A stretch of 64,000 nucleotides of DNA from NCBI GenBank assembly GCA_014871385.1, contig CM026429.1, positions 8,923,075-8,987,074 on the forward strand. The letters are read 5' to 3'. This DNA comes from Ceratodon purpureus (Eukaryota; Streptophyta; Bryopsida; Pseudoditrichales; Ditrichaceae). Made by a program: the position numbers and the translations under genes. The notes beneath the pieces are model-generated. The model was not told the DNA's origin. It saw only the letters and a list, made by a program, of their open reading frames with translations, and searched no databases. Shown here piece by piece: positions 33,249 through 48,908 of this stretch (positions are counted from its first letter, which is position 1; each line of letters begins with the position of its first letter).

Positions 33249-34292
33249 TTACCTTCCAATCACATTGTGGCTATGGCGAAAACCGTGGCACATCATTCTA
33301 GTGCTACCTTTTATTCTTTCCTTCTTGTCATCCTTCCTCACAGCATTACCATTTTTGGCAAGGTATAATGCCAAAGTAGTCATCTCGTTAGCATCATTCT
33401 CACTGAATTCTCCATTAACAATTTGAAGAAGAAATTCATTTGCACCATTGGATAGGATAGTGGTTGGCCATGCCAACTTCTCATAATCTCCAACCGCTGC
33501 AGGTAAATCAAAGTTCTTCCAAAACTTCTTGGTCTGCTTTGCTCCTTGGTTGTCATAAATAACCTTTGGTACCTGAGAACCTCTGTAAGCTAATGGTGAT
33601 GGAGCAAGATAAACATGTTGAACAGTACGCAAGTGTTTTTTGGAACACATGAAGTTTAAGCAGTTCATAATTTGCCGGCAAATTCTCCCTTTGGCAGCAC
33701 TCCTTGTCACACCAGAAACCCTTCTCCCTTCCATCCAACTCAGACCCTGTTTCAAGAGGAAAGGGTAAAGTAACTCCAACTTCTCCATATTCTTGTGGAT
33801 TCTTCCCTTGAAGTGATCATCAAGTCGTTGGTGGGCAACTGTTTTACAACATGCAGAACAAAAGAAATCTTCATCTTCCCCCAATATCAAATCTTGACCA
33901 CTTGGTAGGGTACTATTCTTCAGAGGTCGTTTAGATGGTCATTTTTCCTCTTCTTGCTCGCCTCTCGCATAAAGCAAGTGAATAAAACGCATTAAAAAAA
34001 CTTCTCAAGTATATTTCTCAAAATCCAAAGAAGAAAAGGACTCTTAAAGGTTCCTAAAAAAAAGAAAAACAGTGAAAAAATGAATCTACTTTACTTTGAA
34101 TATGTAAAAACAATGTAATTTTAAGGACTTATTGTATAAAGACTTTAAGCGACTTATGGTATAAAGACTTTAAAGGACTTATCATATAAAGACGATAAAC
34201 GGCTTATTGCATAAAGACTTTAACGGACTTATTGTATAAAGGCTTTCAAAAGACTTCTTGCACAAAGACTTCAAAAGACTTAATTCACGAAC
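33249..34292 (-). repeat. satellite copy 3
   Basis: Variant state: Ala (SENDANEM), Val (HSHNVIGR), and a private change giving IYDNQG instead of IYGNQG (GTTGTCAT near 33551). Confidence 0.9.
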
Positions 34293-37200
34293 TTACCTTC
34301 CAATCACATTGTGGCTATGGCGAAAACCGTGGCACATCATTCTAGTGCTACCTTTTATTCTTTCCTTCTTGTCATCCTTCCTCACAGCATTACCATTTTT
34401 GGCAAGGTATAATGCCAAAGTAGTCATCTCGTTAACATCATTCTCACTGAATTCTCCATTAACAATTTGAAGAAGAAATTCATTTGCACCATTGGATAGG
34501 ATAGTGGTTGGCCATGCCAACTTCTCATAATCTCCAACCGCTGCAGGTAAATCAAAGTTCTTCCAAAACTTCTTGGTCTGCTTTGCTCCTTGGTTGCCAT
34601 AAATAACCTTTGGTACCTGAGAACCTCTGTAAGCTAATGGTGATGGAGCAAGATAAACATGTTGAACAGTACGCAAGTGTTTTTTGGAACACATGAAGTT
34701 TAAGCAGTTCATAATTTGCCGGCAAATTCTCCCTTTGGCAGCACTCCTTGTCACACCAGAAACCCTTCTCCCTTCCATCCAACTCAGACCCTGTTTCAAG
34801 AGGAAAGGGTAAAGTAACTCCAACTTCTCCATATTCTTGTGGATTCTTCCCTTGAAGTGATCATCAAGTCGTTGGTGGGCAACTGTTTTACAACATGCAG
34901 AACAAAAGAAATCTTCATCTTCCCCCAATATCAAATCTTGACCACTTGGTAGGGTACTATTCTTCAGAGGTCGTTTAGATGGTCATTTTTCCTCTTCTTG
35001 CTCGCCTCTCGCATAAAGCAAGTGAATAAAACGCATTAAAAAAACTTCTCAAGTATATTTCTCAAAATCCAAAGAAGAAAAGGACTCTTAAAGGTTCCTA
35101 AAAAAAAGAAAAACAGTGAAAAAATGAATCTACTTTACTTTGAATATGTAAAAACAATGTAATTTTAAGGACTTATTGTATAAAGACTTTAAGCGACTTA
35201 TGGTATAAAGACTTTAAAGGACTTATCATATAAAGACGATAAACGGCTTATTGCATAAAGACTTTAACGGACTTATTGTATAAAGGCTTTCAAAAGACTT
35301 CTTGCACAAAGACTTCAAAAGACTTAATTCACGAACTTACCTTCCAATCACATTGTGGCTATGGCGAAAACCGTGGCACATCATTCTAGTGCTACCTTTT
35401 ATTCTTTCCTTCTTGTCATCCTTCCTCACAGCATTACCATTTTTGGCAAGGTATAATGCCAAAGTAGTCATCTCGTTAACATCATTCTCACTGAATTCTC
35501 CATTAACAATTTGAAGAAGAAATTCATTTGCACCATTGGATAGGATAGTGGTTGGCCATGCCAACTTCTCATAATCTCCAACCGCTGCAGGTAAATCAAA
35601 GTTCTTCCAAAACTTCTTGGTCTGCTTTGCTCCTTGGTTGCCATAAATAACCTTTGGTACCTGAGAACCTCTGTAAGCTAATGGTGATGGAGCAAGATAA
35701 ACATGTTGAACAGTACGCAAGTGTTTTTTGGAACACATGAAGTTTAAGCAGTTCATAATTTGCCGGCAAATTCTCCCTTTGGCAGCACTCCTTGTCACAC
35801 CAGAAACCCTTCTCCCTTCCATCCAACTCAGACCCTGTTTCAAGAGGAAAGGGTAAAGTAACTCCAACTTCTCCATATTCTTGTGGATTCTTCCCTTGAA
35901 GTGATCATCAAGTCGTTGGTGGGCAACTGTTTTACAACATGCAGAACAAAAGAAATCTTCATCTTCCCCCAATATCAAATCTTGACCACTTGGTAGGGTA
36001 CTATTCTTCAGAGGTCGTTTAGATGGTCATTTTTCCTCTTCTTGCTCGCCTCTCGCATAAAGCAAGTGAATAAAACGCATTAAAAAAACTTCTCAAGTAT
36101 ATTTCTCAAAATCCAAAGAAGAAAAGGACTCTTAAAGGTTCCTAAAAAAAAGAAAAACAGTGAAAAAATGAATCTACTTTACTTTGAATATGTAAAAACA
36201 ATGTAATTTTAAGGACTTATTGTATAAAGACTTTAAGCGACTTATGGTATAAAGACTTTAAAGGACTTATCATATAAAGACGATAAACGGCTTATTGCAT
36301 AAAGACTTTAACGGACTTATTGTATAAAGGCTTTCAAAAGACTTCTTGCACAAAGACTTCAAAAGACTTAATTCACGAACTTACCTTCCAATCACATTGT
36401 GGCTATGGCGAAAACCGTGGCACATCATTCTAGTGCTACCTTTTATTCTTTCCTTCTTGTCATCCTTCCTCACAGCATTACCATTTTTGGCAAGGTATAA
36501 TGCCAAAGTAGTCATCTCGTTAACATCATTCTCACTGAATTCTCCATTAACAATTTGAAGAAGAAATTCATTTGCACCATTGGATAGGATAGTGGTTGGC
36601 CATGCCAACTTCTCATAATCTCCAACCGCTGCAGGTAAATCAAAGTTCTTCCAAAACTTCTTGGTCTGCTTTGCTCCTTGGTTGCCATAAATAACCTTTG
36701 GTACCTGAGAACCTCTGTAAGCTAATGGTGATGGAGCAAGATAAACATGTTGAACAGTACGCAAGTGTTTTTTGGAACACATGAAGTTTAAGCAGTTCAT
36801 AATTTGCCGGCAAATTCTCCCTTTGGCAGCACTCCTTGTCACACCAGAAACCCTTCTCCCTTCCATCCAACTCAGACCCTGTTTCAAGAGGAAAGGGTAA
36901 AGTAACTCCAACTTCTCCATATTCTTGTGGATTCTTCCCTTGAAGTGATCATCAAGTCGTTGGTGGGCAACTGTTTTACAACATGCAGAACAAAAGAAAT
37001 CTTCATCTTCCCCCAATATCAAATCTTGACCACTTGGTAGGGTACTATTCTTCAGAGGTCGTTTAGATGGTCATTTTTCCTCTTCTTGCTCGCCTCTCGC
37101 ATAAAGCAAGTGAATAAAACGCATTAAAAAAACTTCTCAAGTATATTTCTCAAAATCCAAAGAAGAAAAGGACTCTTAAAGGTTCCTAAAAAAAAGAAAA

Positions 37201-40200
37201 ACAGTGAAAAAATGAATCTACTTTACTTTGAATATGTAAAAACAATGTAATTTTAAGGACTTATTGTATAAAGACTTTAAGCGACTTATGGTATAAAGAC
37301 TTTAAAGGACTTATCATATAAAGACGATAAACGGCTTATTGCATAAAGACTTTAACGGACTTATTGTATAAAGGCTTTCAAAAGACTTCTTGCACAAAGA
37401 CTTCAAAAGACTTAATTCACGAACTTACCTTCCAATCACATTGTGGCTATGGCGAAAACCGTGGCACATCATTCTAGTGCTACCTTTTATTCTTTCCTTC
37501 TTGTCATCCTTCCTCACAGCATTACCATTTTTGGCAAGGTATAATGCCAAAGTAGTCATCTCGTTAACATCATTCTCACTGAATTCTCCATTAACAATTT
37601 GAAGAAGAAATTCATTTGCACCATTGGATAGGATAGTGGTTGGCCATGCCAACTTCTCATAATCTCCAACCGCTGCAGGTAAATCAAAGTTCTTCCAAAA
37701 CTTCTTGGTCTGCTTTGCTCCTTGGTTGCCATAAATAACCTTTGGTACCTGAGAACCTCTGTAAGCTAATGGTGATGGAGCAAGATAAACATGTTGAACA
37801 GTACGCAAGTGTTTTTTGGAACACATGAAGTTTAAGCAGTTCATAATTTGCCGGCAAATTCTCCCTTTGGCAGCACTCCTTGTCACACCAGAAACCCTTC
37901 TCCCTTCCATCCAACTCAGACCCTGTTTCAAGAGGAAAGGGTAAAGTAACTCCAACTTCTCCATATTCTTGTGGATTCTTCCCTTGAAGTGATCATCAAG
38001 TCGTTGGTGGGCAACTGTTTTACAACATGCAGAACAAAAGAAATCTTCATCTTCCCCCAATATCAAATCTTGACCACTTGGTAGGGTACTATTCTTCAGA
38101 GGTCGTTTAGATGGTCATTTTTCCTCTTCTTGCTCGCCTCTCGCATAAAGCAAGTGAATAAAACGCATTAAAAAAACTTCTCAAGTATATTTCTCAAAAT
38201 CCAAAGAAGAAAAGGACTCTTAAAGGTTCCTAAAAAAAAGAAAAACAGTGAAAAAATGAATCTACTTTACTTTGAATATGTAAAAACAATGTAATTTTAA
38301 GGACTTATTGTATAAAGACTTTAAGCGACTTATGGTATAAAGACTTTAAAGGACTTATCATATAAAGACGATAAACGGCTTATTGCATAAAGACTTTAAC
38401 GGACTTATTGTATAAAGGCTTTCAAAAGACTTCTTGCACAAAGACTTCAAAAGACTTAATTCACGAACTTACCTTCCAATCACATTGTGGCTATGGCGAA
38501 AACCGTGGCACATCATTCTAGTGCTACCTTTTATTCTTTCCTTCTTGTCATCCTTCCTCACAGCATTACCATTTTTGGCAAGGTATAATGCCAAAGTAGT
38601 CATCTCGTTAACATCATTCTCACTGAATTCTCCATTAACAATTTGAAGAAGAAATTCATTTGCACCATTGGATAGGATAGTGGTTGGCCATGCCAACTTC
38701 TCATAATCTCCAACCGCTGCAGGTAAATCAAAGTTCTTCCAAAACTTCTTGGTCTGCTTTGCTCCTTGGTTGCCATAAATAACCTTTGGTACCTGAGAAC
38801 CTCTGTAAGCTAATGGTGATGGAGCAAGATAAACATGTTGAACAGTACGCAAGTGTTTTTTGGAACACATGAAGTTTAAGCAGTTCATAATTTGCCGGCA
38901 AATTCTCCCTTTGGCAGCACTCCTTGTCACACCAGAAACCCTTCTCCCTTCCATCCAACTCAGACCCTGTTTCAAGAGGAAAGGGTAAAGTAACTCCAAC
39001 TTCTCCATATTCTTGTGGATTCTTCCCTTGAAGTGATCATCAAGTCGTTGGTGGGCAACTGTTTTACAACATGCAGAACAAAAGAAATCTTCATCTTCCC
39101 CCAATATCAAATCTTGACCACTTGGTAGGGTACTATTCTTCAGAGGTCGTTTAGATGGTCATTTTTCCTCTTCTTGCTCGCCTCTCGCATAAAGCAAGTG
39201 AATAAAACGCATTAAAAAAACTTCTCAAGTATATTTCTCAAAATCCAAAGAAGAAAAGGACTCTTAAAGGTTCCTAAAAAAAAGAAAAACAGTGAAAAAA
39301 TGAATCTACTTTACTTTGAATATGTAAAAACAATGTAATTTTAAGGACTTATTGTATAAAGACTTTAAGCGACTTATGGTATAAAGACTTTAAAGGACTT
39401 ATCATATAAAGACGATAAACGGCTTATTGCATAAAGACTTTAACGGACTTATTGTATAAAGGCTTTCAAAAGACTTCTTGCACAAAGACTTCAAAAGACT
39501 TAATTCACGAACTTACCTTCCAATCACATTGTGGCTATGGCGAAAACCGTGGCACATCATTCTAGTGCTACCTTTTATTCTTTCCTTCTTGTCATCCTTC
39601 CTCACAGCATTACCATTTTTGGCAAGGTATAATGCCAAAGTAGTCATCTCGTTAACATCATTCTCACTGAATTCTCCATTAACAATTTGAAGAAGAAATT
39701 CATTTGCACCATTGGATAGGATAGTGGTTGGCCATGCCAACTTCTCATAATCTCCAACCGCTGCAGGTAAATCAAAGTTCTTCCAAAACTTCTTGGTCTG
39801 CTTTGCTCCTTGGTTGCCATAAATAACCTTTGGTACCTGAGAACCTCTGTAAGCTAATGGTGATGGAGCAAGATAAACATGTTGAACAGTACGCAAGTGT
39901 TTTTTGGAACACATGAAGTTTAAGCAGTTCATAATTTGCCGGCAAATTCTCCCTTTGGCAGCACTCCTTGTCACACCAGAAACCCTTCTCCCTTCCATCC
40001 AACTCAGACCCTGTTTCAAGAGGAAAGGGTAAAGTAACTCCAACTTCTCCATATTCTTGTGGATTCTTCCCTTGAAGTGATCATCAAGTCGTTGGTGGGC
40101 AACTGTTTTACAACATGCAGAACAAAAGAAATCTTCATCTTCCCCCAATATCAAATCTTGACCACTTGGTAGGGTACTATTCTTCAGAGGTCGTTTAGAT

Positions 40201-43200
40201 GGTCATTTTTCCTCTTCTTGCTCGCCTCTCGCATAAAGCAAGTGAATAAAACGCATTAAAAAAACTTCTCAAGTATATTTCTCAAAATCCAAAGAAGAAA
40301 AGGACTCTTAAAGGTTCCTAAAAAAAAGAAAAACAGTGAAAAAATGAATCTACTTTACTTTGAATATGTAAAAACAATGTAATTTTAAGGACTTATTGTA
40401 TAAAGACTTTAAGCGACTTATGGTATAAAGACTTTAAAGGACTTATCATATAAAGACGATAAACGGCTTATTGCATAAAGACTTTAACGGACTTATTGTA
40501 TAAAGGCTTTCAAAAGACTTCTTGCACAAAGACTTCAAAAGACTTAATTCACGAACTTACCTTCCAATCACATTGTGGCTATGGCGAAAACCGTGGCACA
40601 TCATTCTAGTGCTACCTTTTATTCTTTCCTTCTTGTCATCCTTCCTCACAGCATTACCATTTTTGGCAAGGTATAATGCCAAAGTAGTCATCTCGTTAAC
40701 ATCATTCTCACTGAATTCTCCATTAACAATTTGAAGAAGAAATTCATTTGCACCATTGGATAGGATAGTGGTTGGCCATGCCAACTTCTCATAATCTCCA
40801 ACCGCTGCAGGTAAATCAAAGTTCTTCCAAAACTTCTTGGTCTGCTTTGCTCCTTGGTTGCCATAAATAACCTTTGGTACCTGAGAACCTCTGTAAGCTA
40901 ATGGTGATGGAGCAAGATAAACATGTTGAACAGTACGCAAGTGTTTTTTGGAACACATGAAGTTTAAGCAGTTCATAATTTGCCGGCAAATTCTCCCTTT
41001 GGCAGCACTCCTTGTCACACCAGAAACCCTTCTCCCTTCCATCCAACTCAGACCCTGTTTCAAGAGGAAAGGGTAAAGTAACTCCAACTTCTCCATATTC
41101 TTGTGGATTCTTCCCTTGAAGTGATCATCAAGTCGTTGGTGGGCAACTGTTTTACAACATGCAGAACAAAAGAAATCTTCATCTTCCCCCAATATCAAAT
41201 CTTGACCACTTGGTAGGGTACTATTCTTCAGAGGTCGTTTAGATGGTCATTTTTCCTCTTCTTGCTCGCCTCTCGCATAAAGCAAGTGAATAAAACGCAT
41301 TAAAAAAACTTCTCAAGTATATTTCTCAAAATCCAAAGAAGAAAAGGACTCTTAAAGGTTCCTAAAAAAAAGAAAAACAGTGAAAAAATGAATCTACTTT
41401 ACTTTGAATATGTAAAAACAATGTAATTTTAAGGACTTATTGTATAAAGACTTTAAGCGACTTATGGTATAAAGACTTTAAAGGACTTATCATATAAAGA
41501 CGATAAACGGCTTATTGCATAAAGACTTTAACGGACTTATTGTATAAAGGCTTTCAAAAGACTTCTTGCACAAAGACTTCAAAAGACTTAATTCACGAAC
41601 TTACCTTCCAATCACATTGTGGCTATGGCGAAAACCGTGGCACATCATTCTAGTGCTACCTTTTATTCTTTCCTTCTTGTCATCCTTCCTCACAGCATTA
41701 CCATTTTTGGCAAGGTATAATGCCAAAGTAGTCATCTCGTTAACATCATTCTCACTGAATTCTCCATTAACAATTTGAAGAAGAAATTCATTTGCACCAT
41801 TGGATAGGATAGTGGTTGGCCATGCCAACTTCTCATAATCTCCAACCGCTGCAGGTAAATCAAAGTTCTTCCAAAACTTCTTGGTCTGCTTTGCTCCTTG
41901 GTTGCCATAAATAACCTTTGGTACCTGAGAACCTCTGTAAGCTAATGGTGATGGAGCAAGATAAACATGTTGAACAGTACGCAAGTGTTTTTTGGAACAC
42001 ATGAAGTTTAAGCAGTTCATAATTTGCCGGCAAATTCTCCCTTTGGCAGCACTCCTTGTCACACCAGAAACCCTTCTCCCTTCCATCCAACTCAGACCCT
42101 GTTTCAAGAGGAAAGGGTAAAGTAACTCCAACTTCTCCATATTCTTGTGGATTCTTCCCTTGAAGTGATCATCAAGTCGTTGGTGGGCAACTGTTTTACA
42201 ACATGCAGAACAAAAGAAATCTTCATCTTCCCCCAATATCAAATCTTGACCACTTGGTAGGGTACTATTCTTCAGAGGTCGTTTAGATGGTCATTTTTCC
42301 TCTTCTTGCTCGCCTCTCGCATAAAGCAAGTGAATAAAACGCATTAAAAAAACTTCTCAAGTATATTTCTCAAAATCCAAAGAAGAAAAGGACTCTTAAA
42401 GGTTCCTAAAAAAAAGAAAAACAGTGAAAAAATGAATCTACTTTACTTTGAATATGTAAAAACAATGTAATTTTAAGGACTTATTGTATAAAGACTTTAA
42501 GCGACTTATGGTATAAAGACTTTAAAGGACTTATCATATAAAGACGATAAACGGCTTATTGCATAAAGACTTTAACGGACTTATTGTATAAAGGCTTTCA
42601 AAAGACTTCTTGCACAAAGACTTCAAAAGACTTAATTCACGAACTTACCTTCCAATCACATTGTGGCTATGGCGAAAACCGTGGCACATCATTCTAGTGC
42701 TACCTTTTATTCTTTCCTTCTTGTCATCCTTCCTCACAGCATTACCATTTTTGGCAAGGTATAATGCCAAAGTAGTCATCTCGTTAACATCATTCTCACT
42801 GAATTCTCCATTAACAATTTGAAGAAGAAATTCATTTGCACCATTGGATAGGATAGTGGTTGGCCATGCCAACTTCTCATAATCTCCAACCGCTGCAGGT
42901 AAATCAAAGTTCTTCCAAAACTTCTTGGTCTGCTTTGCTCCTTGGTTGCCATAAATAACCTTTGGTACCTGAGAACCTCTGTAAGCTAATGGTGATGGAG
43001 CAAGATAAACATGTTGAACAGTACGCAAGTGTTTTTTGGAACACATGAAGTTTAAGCAGTTCATAATTTGCCGGCAAATTCTCCCTTTGGCAGCACTCCT
43101 TGTCACACCAGAAACCCTTCTCCCTTCCATCCAACTCAGACCCTGTTTCAAGAGGAAAGGGTAAAGTAACTCCAACTTCTCCATATTCTTGTGGATTCTT

Positions 43201-45776
43201 CCCTTGAAGTGATCATCAAGTCGTTGGTGGGCAACTGTTTTACAACATGCAGAACAAAAGAAATCTTCATCTTCCCCCAATATCAAATCTTGACCACTTG
43301 GTAGGGTACTATTCTTCAGAGGTCGTTTAGATGGTCATTTTTCCTCTTCTTGCTCGCCTCTCGCATAAAGCAAGTGAATAAAACGCATTAAAAAAACTTC
43401 TCAAGTATATTTCTCAAAATCCAAAGAAGAAAAGGACTCTTAAAGGTTCCTAAAAAAAAGAAAAACAGTGAAAAAATGAATCTACTTTACTTTGAATATG
43501 TAAAAACAATGTAATTTTAAGGACTTATTGTATAAAGACTTTAAGCGACTTATGGTATAAAGACTTTAAAGGACTTATCATATAAAGACGATAAACGGCT
43601 TATTGCATAAAGACTTTAACGGACTTATTGTATAAAGGCTTTCAAAAGACTTCTTGCACAAAGACTTCAAAAGACTTAATTCACGAACTTACCTTCCAAT
43701 CACATTGTGGCTATGGCGAAAACCGTGGCACATCATTCTAGTGCTACCTTTTATTCTTTCCTTCTTGTCATCCTTCCTCACAGCATTACCATTTTTGGCA
43801 AGGTATAATGCCAAAGTAGTCATCTCGTTAACATCATTCTCACTGAATTCTCCATTAACAATTTGAAGAAGAAATTCATTTGCACCATTGGATAGGATAG
43901 TGGTTGGCCATGCCAACTTCTCATAATCTCCAACCGCTGCAGGTAAATCAAAGTTCTTCCAAAACTTCTTGGTCTGCTTTGCTCCTTGGTTGCCATAAAT
44001 AACCTTTGGTACCTGAGAACCTCTGTAAGCTAATGGTGATGGAGCAAGATAAACATGTTGAACAGTACGCAAGTGTTTTTTGGAACACATGAAGTTTAAG
44101 CAGTTCATAATTTGCCGGCAAATTCTCCCTTTGGCAGCACTCCTTGTCACACCAGAAACCCTTCTCCCTTCCATCCAACTCAGACCCTGTTTCAAGAGGA
44201 AAGGGTAAAGTAACTCCAACTTCTCCATATTCTTGTGGATTCTTCCCTTGAAGTGATCATCAAGTCGTTGGTGGGCAACTGTTTTACAACATGCAGAACA
44301 AAAGAAATCTTCATCTTCCCCCAATATCAAATCTTGACCACTTGGTAGGGTACTATTCTTCAGAGGTCGTTTAGATGGTCATTTTTCCTCTTCTTGCTCG
44401 CCTCTCGCATAAAGCAAGTGAATAAAACGCATTAAAAAAACTTCTCAAGTATATTTCTCAAAATCCAAAGAAGAAAAGGACTCTTAAAGGTTCCTAAAAA
44501 AAAGAAAAACAGTGAAAAAATGAATCTACTTTACTTTGAATATGTAAAAACAATGTAATTTTAAGGACTTATTGTATAAAGACTTTAAGCGACTTATGGT
44601 ATAAAGACTTTAAAGGACTTATCATATAAAGACGATAAACGGCTTATTGCATAAAGACTTTAACGGACTTATTGTATAAAGGCTTTCAAAAGACTTCTTG
44701 CACAAAGACTTCAAAAGACTTAATTCACGAACTTACCTTCCAATCACATTGTGGCTATGGCGAAAACCGTGGCACATCATTCTAGTGCTACCTTTTATTC
44801 TTTCCTTCTTGTCATCCTTCCTCACAGCATTACCATTTTTGGCAAGGTATAATGCCAAAGTAGTCATCTCGTTAACATCATTCTCACTGAATTCTCCATT
44901 AACAATTTGAAGAAGAAATTCATTTGCACCATTGGATAGGATAGTGGTTGGCCATGCCAACTTCTCATAATCTCCAACCGCTGCAGGTAAATCAAAGTTC
45001 TTCCAAAACTTCTTGGTCTGCTTTGCTCCTTGGTTGCCATAAATAACCTTTGGTACCTGAGAACCTCTGTAAGCTAATGGTGATGGAGCAAGATAAACAT
45101 GTTGAACAGTACGCAAGTGTTTTTTGGAACACATGAAGTTTAAGCAGTTCATAATTTGCCGGCAAATTCTCCCTTTGGCAGCACTCCTTGTCACACCAGA
45201 AACCCTTCTCCCTTCCATCCAACTCAGACCCTGTTTCAAGAGGAAAGGGTAAAGTAACTCCAACTTCTCCATATTCTTGTGGATTCTTCCCTTGAAGTGA
45301 TCATCAAGTCGTTGGTGGGCAACTGTTTTACAACATGCAGAACAAAAGAAATCTTCATCTTCCCCCAATATCAAATCTTGACCACTTGGTAGGGTACTAT
45401 TCTTCAGAGGTCGTTTAGATGGTCATTTTTCCTCTTCTTGCTCGCCTCTCGCATAAAGCAAGTGAATAAAACGCATTAAAAAAACTTCTCAAGTATATTT
45501 CTCAAAATCCAAAGAAGAAAAGGACTCTTAAAGGTTCCTAAAAAAAAGAAAAACAGTGAAAAAATGAATCTACTTTACTTTGAATATGTAAAAACAATGT
45601 AATTTTAAGGACTTATTGTATAAAGACTTTAAGCGACTTATGGTATAAAGACTTTAAAGGACTTATCATATAAAGACGATAAACGGCTTATTGCATAAAG
45701 ACTTTAACGGACTTATTGTATAAAGGCTTTCAAAAGACTTCTTGCACAAAGACTTCAAAAGACTTAATTCACGAAC
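34293..45776 (-). repeat. satellite copies 4-14, one homogeneous block
   Basis: Eleven consecutive units with the Val/Val state and no difference noticed by eye in the encoded protein. This is the largest uniform block and probably the most recent amplification. Confidence 0.88.
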
Positions 45777-48700
45777 TTACCTTCCAATCACATTGTGGCT
45801 ATGGCGAAAACCGTGGCACATCATTCTAGTGCTACCTTTTATTCTTTCCTTCTTGTCATCCTTCCTCACAGCATTACCATTTTTGGCAAGGTATAATGCC
45901 AAAGTAGTCATCTCGTTAGCATCATTCTCACTGAATTCTCCATTAACAATTTGAAGAAGAAATTCATTTGCACCATTGGATAGGATAGTGGTTGGCCATG
46001 CCAACTTCTCATAATCTCCAACCGCTGCAGGTAAATCAAAGTTCTTCCAAAACTTCTTGGTCTGCTTTGCTCCTTGGTTGCCATAAATAACCTTTGGTAC
46101 CTGAGAACCTCTGTAAGCTAATGGTGATGGAGCAAGATAAACATGTTGAACAGTACGCAAGTGTTTTTTGGAACACATGAAGTTTAAGCAGTTCATAATT
46201 TGCCGGCAAATTCTCCCTTTGGCAGCACTCCTTGTCACACCAGAAACCCTTCTCCCTTCCATCCAACTCAGACCCTGTTTCAAGAGGAAAGGGTAAAGTA
46301 ACTCCAACTTCTCCATATTCTTGTGGATTCTTCCCTTGAAGTGATCATCAAGTCGTTGGTGGGCAACTGTTTTACAACATGCAGAACAAAAGAAATCTTC
46401 ATCTTCCCCCAATATCAAATCTTGACCACTTGGTAGGGTACTATTCTTCAGAGGTCGTTTAGATGGTCATTTTTCCTCTTCTTGCTCGCCTCTCGCATAA
46501 AGCAAGTGAATAAAACGCATTAAAAAAACTTCTCAAGTATATTTCTCAAAATCCAAAGAAGAAAAGGACTCTTAAAGGTTCCTAAAAAAAAGAAAAACAG
46601 TGAAAAAATGAATCTACTTTACTTTGAATATGTAAAAACAATGTAATTTTAAGGACTTATTGTATAAAGACTTTAAGCGACTTATGGTATAAAGACTTTA
46701 AAGGACTTATCATATAAAGACGATAAACGGCTTATTGCATAAAGACTTTAACGGACTTATTGTATAAAGGCTTTCAAAAGACTTCTTGCACAAAGACTTC
46801 AAAAGACTTAATTCACGAACTTACCTTCCAATCACATTGTGGCTATGGCGAAAACCGTGGCACATCATTCTAGTGCTACCTTTTATTCTTTCCTTCTTGT
46901 CATCCTTCCTCACAGCATTACCATTTTTGGCAAGGTATAATGCCAAAGTAGTCATCTCGTTAGCATCATTCTCACTGAATTCTCCATTAACAATTTGAAG
47001 AAGAAATTCATTTGCACCATTGGATAGGATAGTGGTTGGCCATGCCAACTTCTCATAATCTCCAACCGCTGCAGGTAAATCAAAGTTCTTCCAAAACTTC
47101 TTGGTCTGCTTTGCTCCTTGGTTGCCATAAATAACCTTTGGTACCTGAGAACCTCTGTAAGCTAATGGTGATGGAGCAAGATAAACATGTTGAACAGTAC
47201 GCAAGTGTTTTTTGGAACACATGAAGTTTAAGCAGTTCATAATTTGCCGGCAAATTCTCCCTTTGGCAGCACTCCTTGTCACACCAGAAACCCTTCTCCC
47301 TTCCATCCAACTCAGACCCTGTTTCAAGAGGAAAGGGTAAAGTAACTCCAACTTCTCCATATTCTTGTGGATTCTTCCCTTGAAGTGATCATCAAGTCGT
47401 TGGTGGGCAACTGTTTTACAACATGCAGAACAAAAGAAATCTTCATCTTCCCCCAATATCAAATCTTGACCACTTGGTAGGGTACTATTCTTCAGAGGTC
47501 GTTTAGATGGTCATTTTTCCTCTTCTTGCTCGCCTCTCGCATAAAGCAAGTGAATAAAACGCATTAAAAAAACTTCTCAAGTATATTTCTCAAAATCCAA
47601 AGAAGAAAAGGACTCTTAAAGGTTCCTAAAAAAAAGAAAAACAGTGAAAAAATGAATCTACTTTACTTTGAATATGTAAAAACAATGTAATTTTAAGGAC
47701 TTATTGTATAAAGACTTTAAGCGACTTATGGTATAAAGACTTTAAAGGACTTATCATATAAAGACGATAAACGGCTTATTGCATAAAGACTTTAACGGAC
47801 TTATTGTATAAAGGCTTTCAAAAGACTTCTTGCACAAAGACTTCAAAAGACTTAATTCACGAACTTACCTTCCAATCACATTGTGGCTATGGCGAAAACC
47901 GTGGCACATCATTCTAGTGCTACCTTTTATTCTTTCCTTCTTGTCATCCTTCCTCACAGCATTACCATTTTTGGCAAGGTATAATGCCAAAGTAGTCATC
48001 TCGTTAGCATCATTCTCACTGAATTCTCCATTAACAATTTGAAGAAGAAATTCATTTGCACCATTGGATAGGATAGTGGTTGGCCATGCCAACTTCTCAT
48101 AATCTCCAACCGCTGCAGGTAAATCAAAGTTCTTCCAAAACTTCTTGGTCTGCTTTGCTCCTTGGTTGCCATAAATAACCTTTGGTACCTGAGAACCTCT
48201 GTAAGCTAATGGTGATGGAGCAAGATAAACATGTTGAACAGTACGCAAGTGTTTTTTGGAACACATGAAGTTTAAGCAGTTCATAATTTGCCGGCAAATT
48301 CTCCCTTTGGCAGCACTCCTTGTCACACCAGAAACCCTTCTCCCTTCCATCCAACTCAGACCCTGTTTCAAGAGGAAAGGGTAAAGTAACTCCAACTTCT
48401 CCATATTCTTGTGGATTCTTCCCTTGAAGTGATCATCAAGTCGTTGGTGGGCAACTGTTTTACAACATGCAGAACAAAAGAAATCTTCATCTTCCCCCAA
48501 TATCAAATCTTGACCACTTGGTAGGGTACTATTCTTCAGAGGTCGTTTAGATGGTCATTTTTCCTCTTCTTGCTCGCCTCTCGCATAAAGCAAGTGAATA
48601 AAACGCATTAAAAAAACTTCTCAAGTATATTTCTCAAAATCCAAAGAAGAAAAGGACTCTTAAAGGTTCCTAAAAAAAAGAAAAACAGTGAAAAAATGAA

Positions 48701-48908
48701 TCTACTTTACTTTGAATATGTAAAAACAATGTAATTTTAAGGACTTATTGTATAAAGACTTTAAGCGACTTATGGTATAAAGACTTTAAAGGACTTATCA
48801 TATAAAGACGATAAACGGCTTATTGCATAAAGACTTTAACGGACTTATTGTATAAAGGCTTTCAAAAGACTTCTTGCACAAAGACTTCAAAAGACTTAAT
48901 TCACGAAC
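45777..48908 (-). repeat. satellite copies 15-17
   Basis: Three units with the Ala/Val state. Confidence 0.88.
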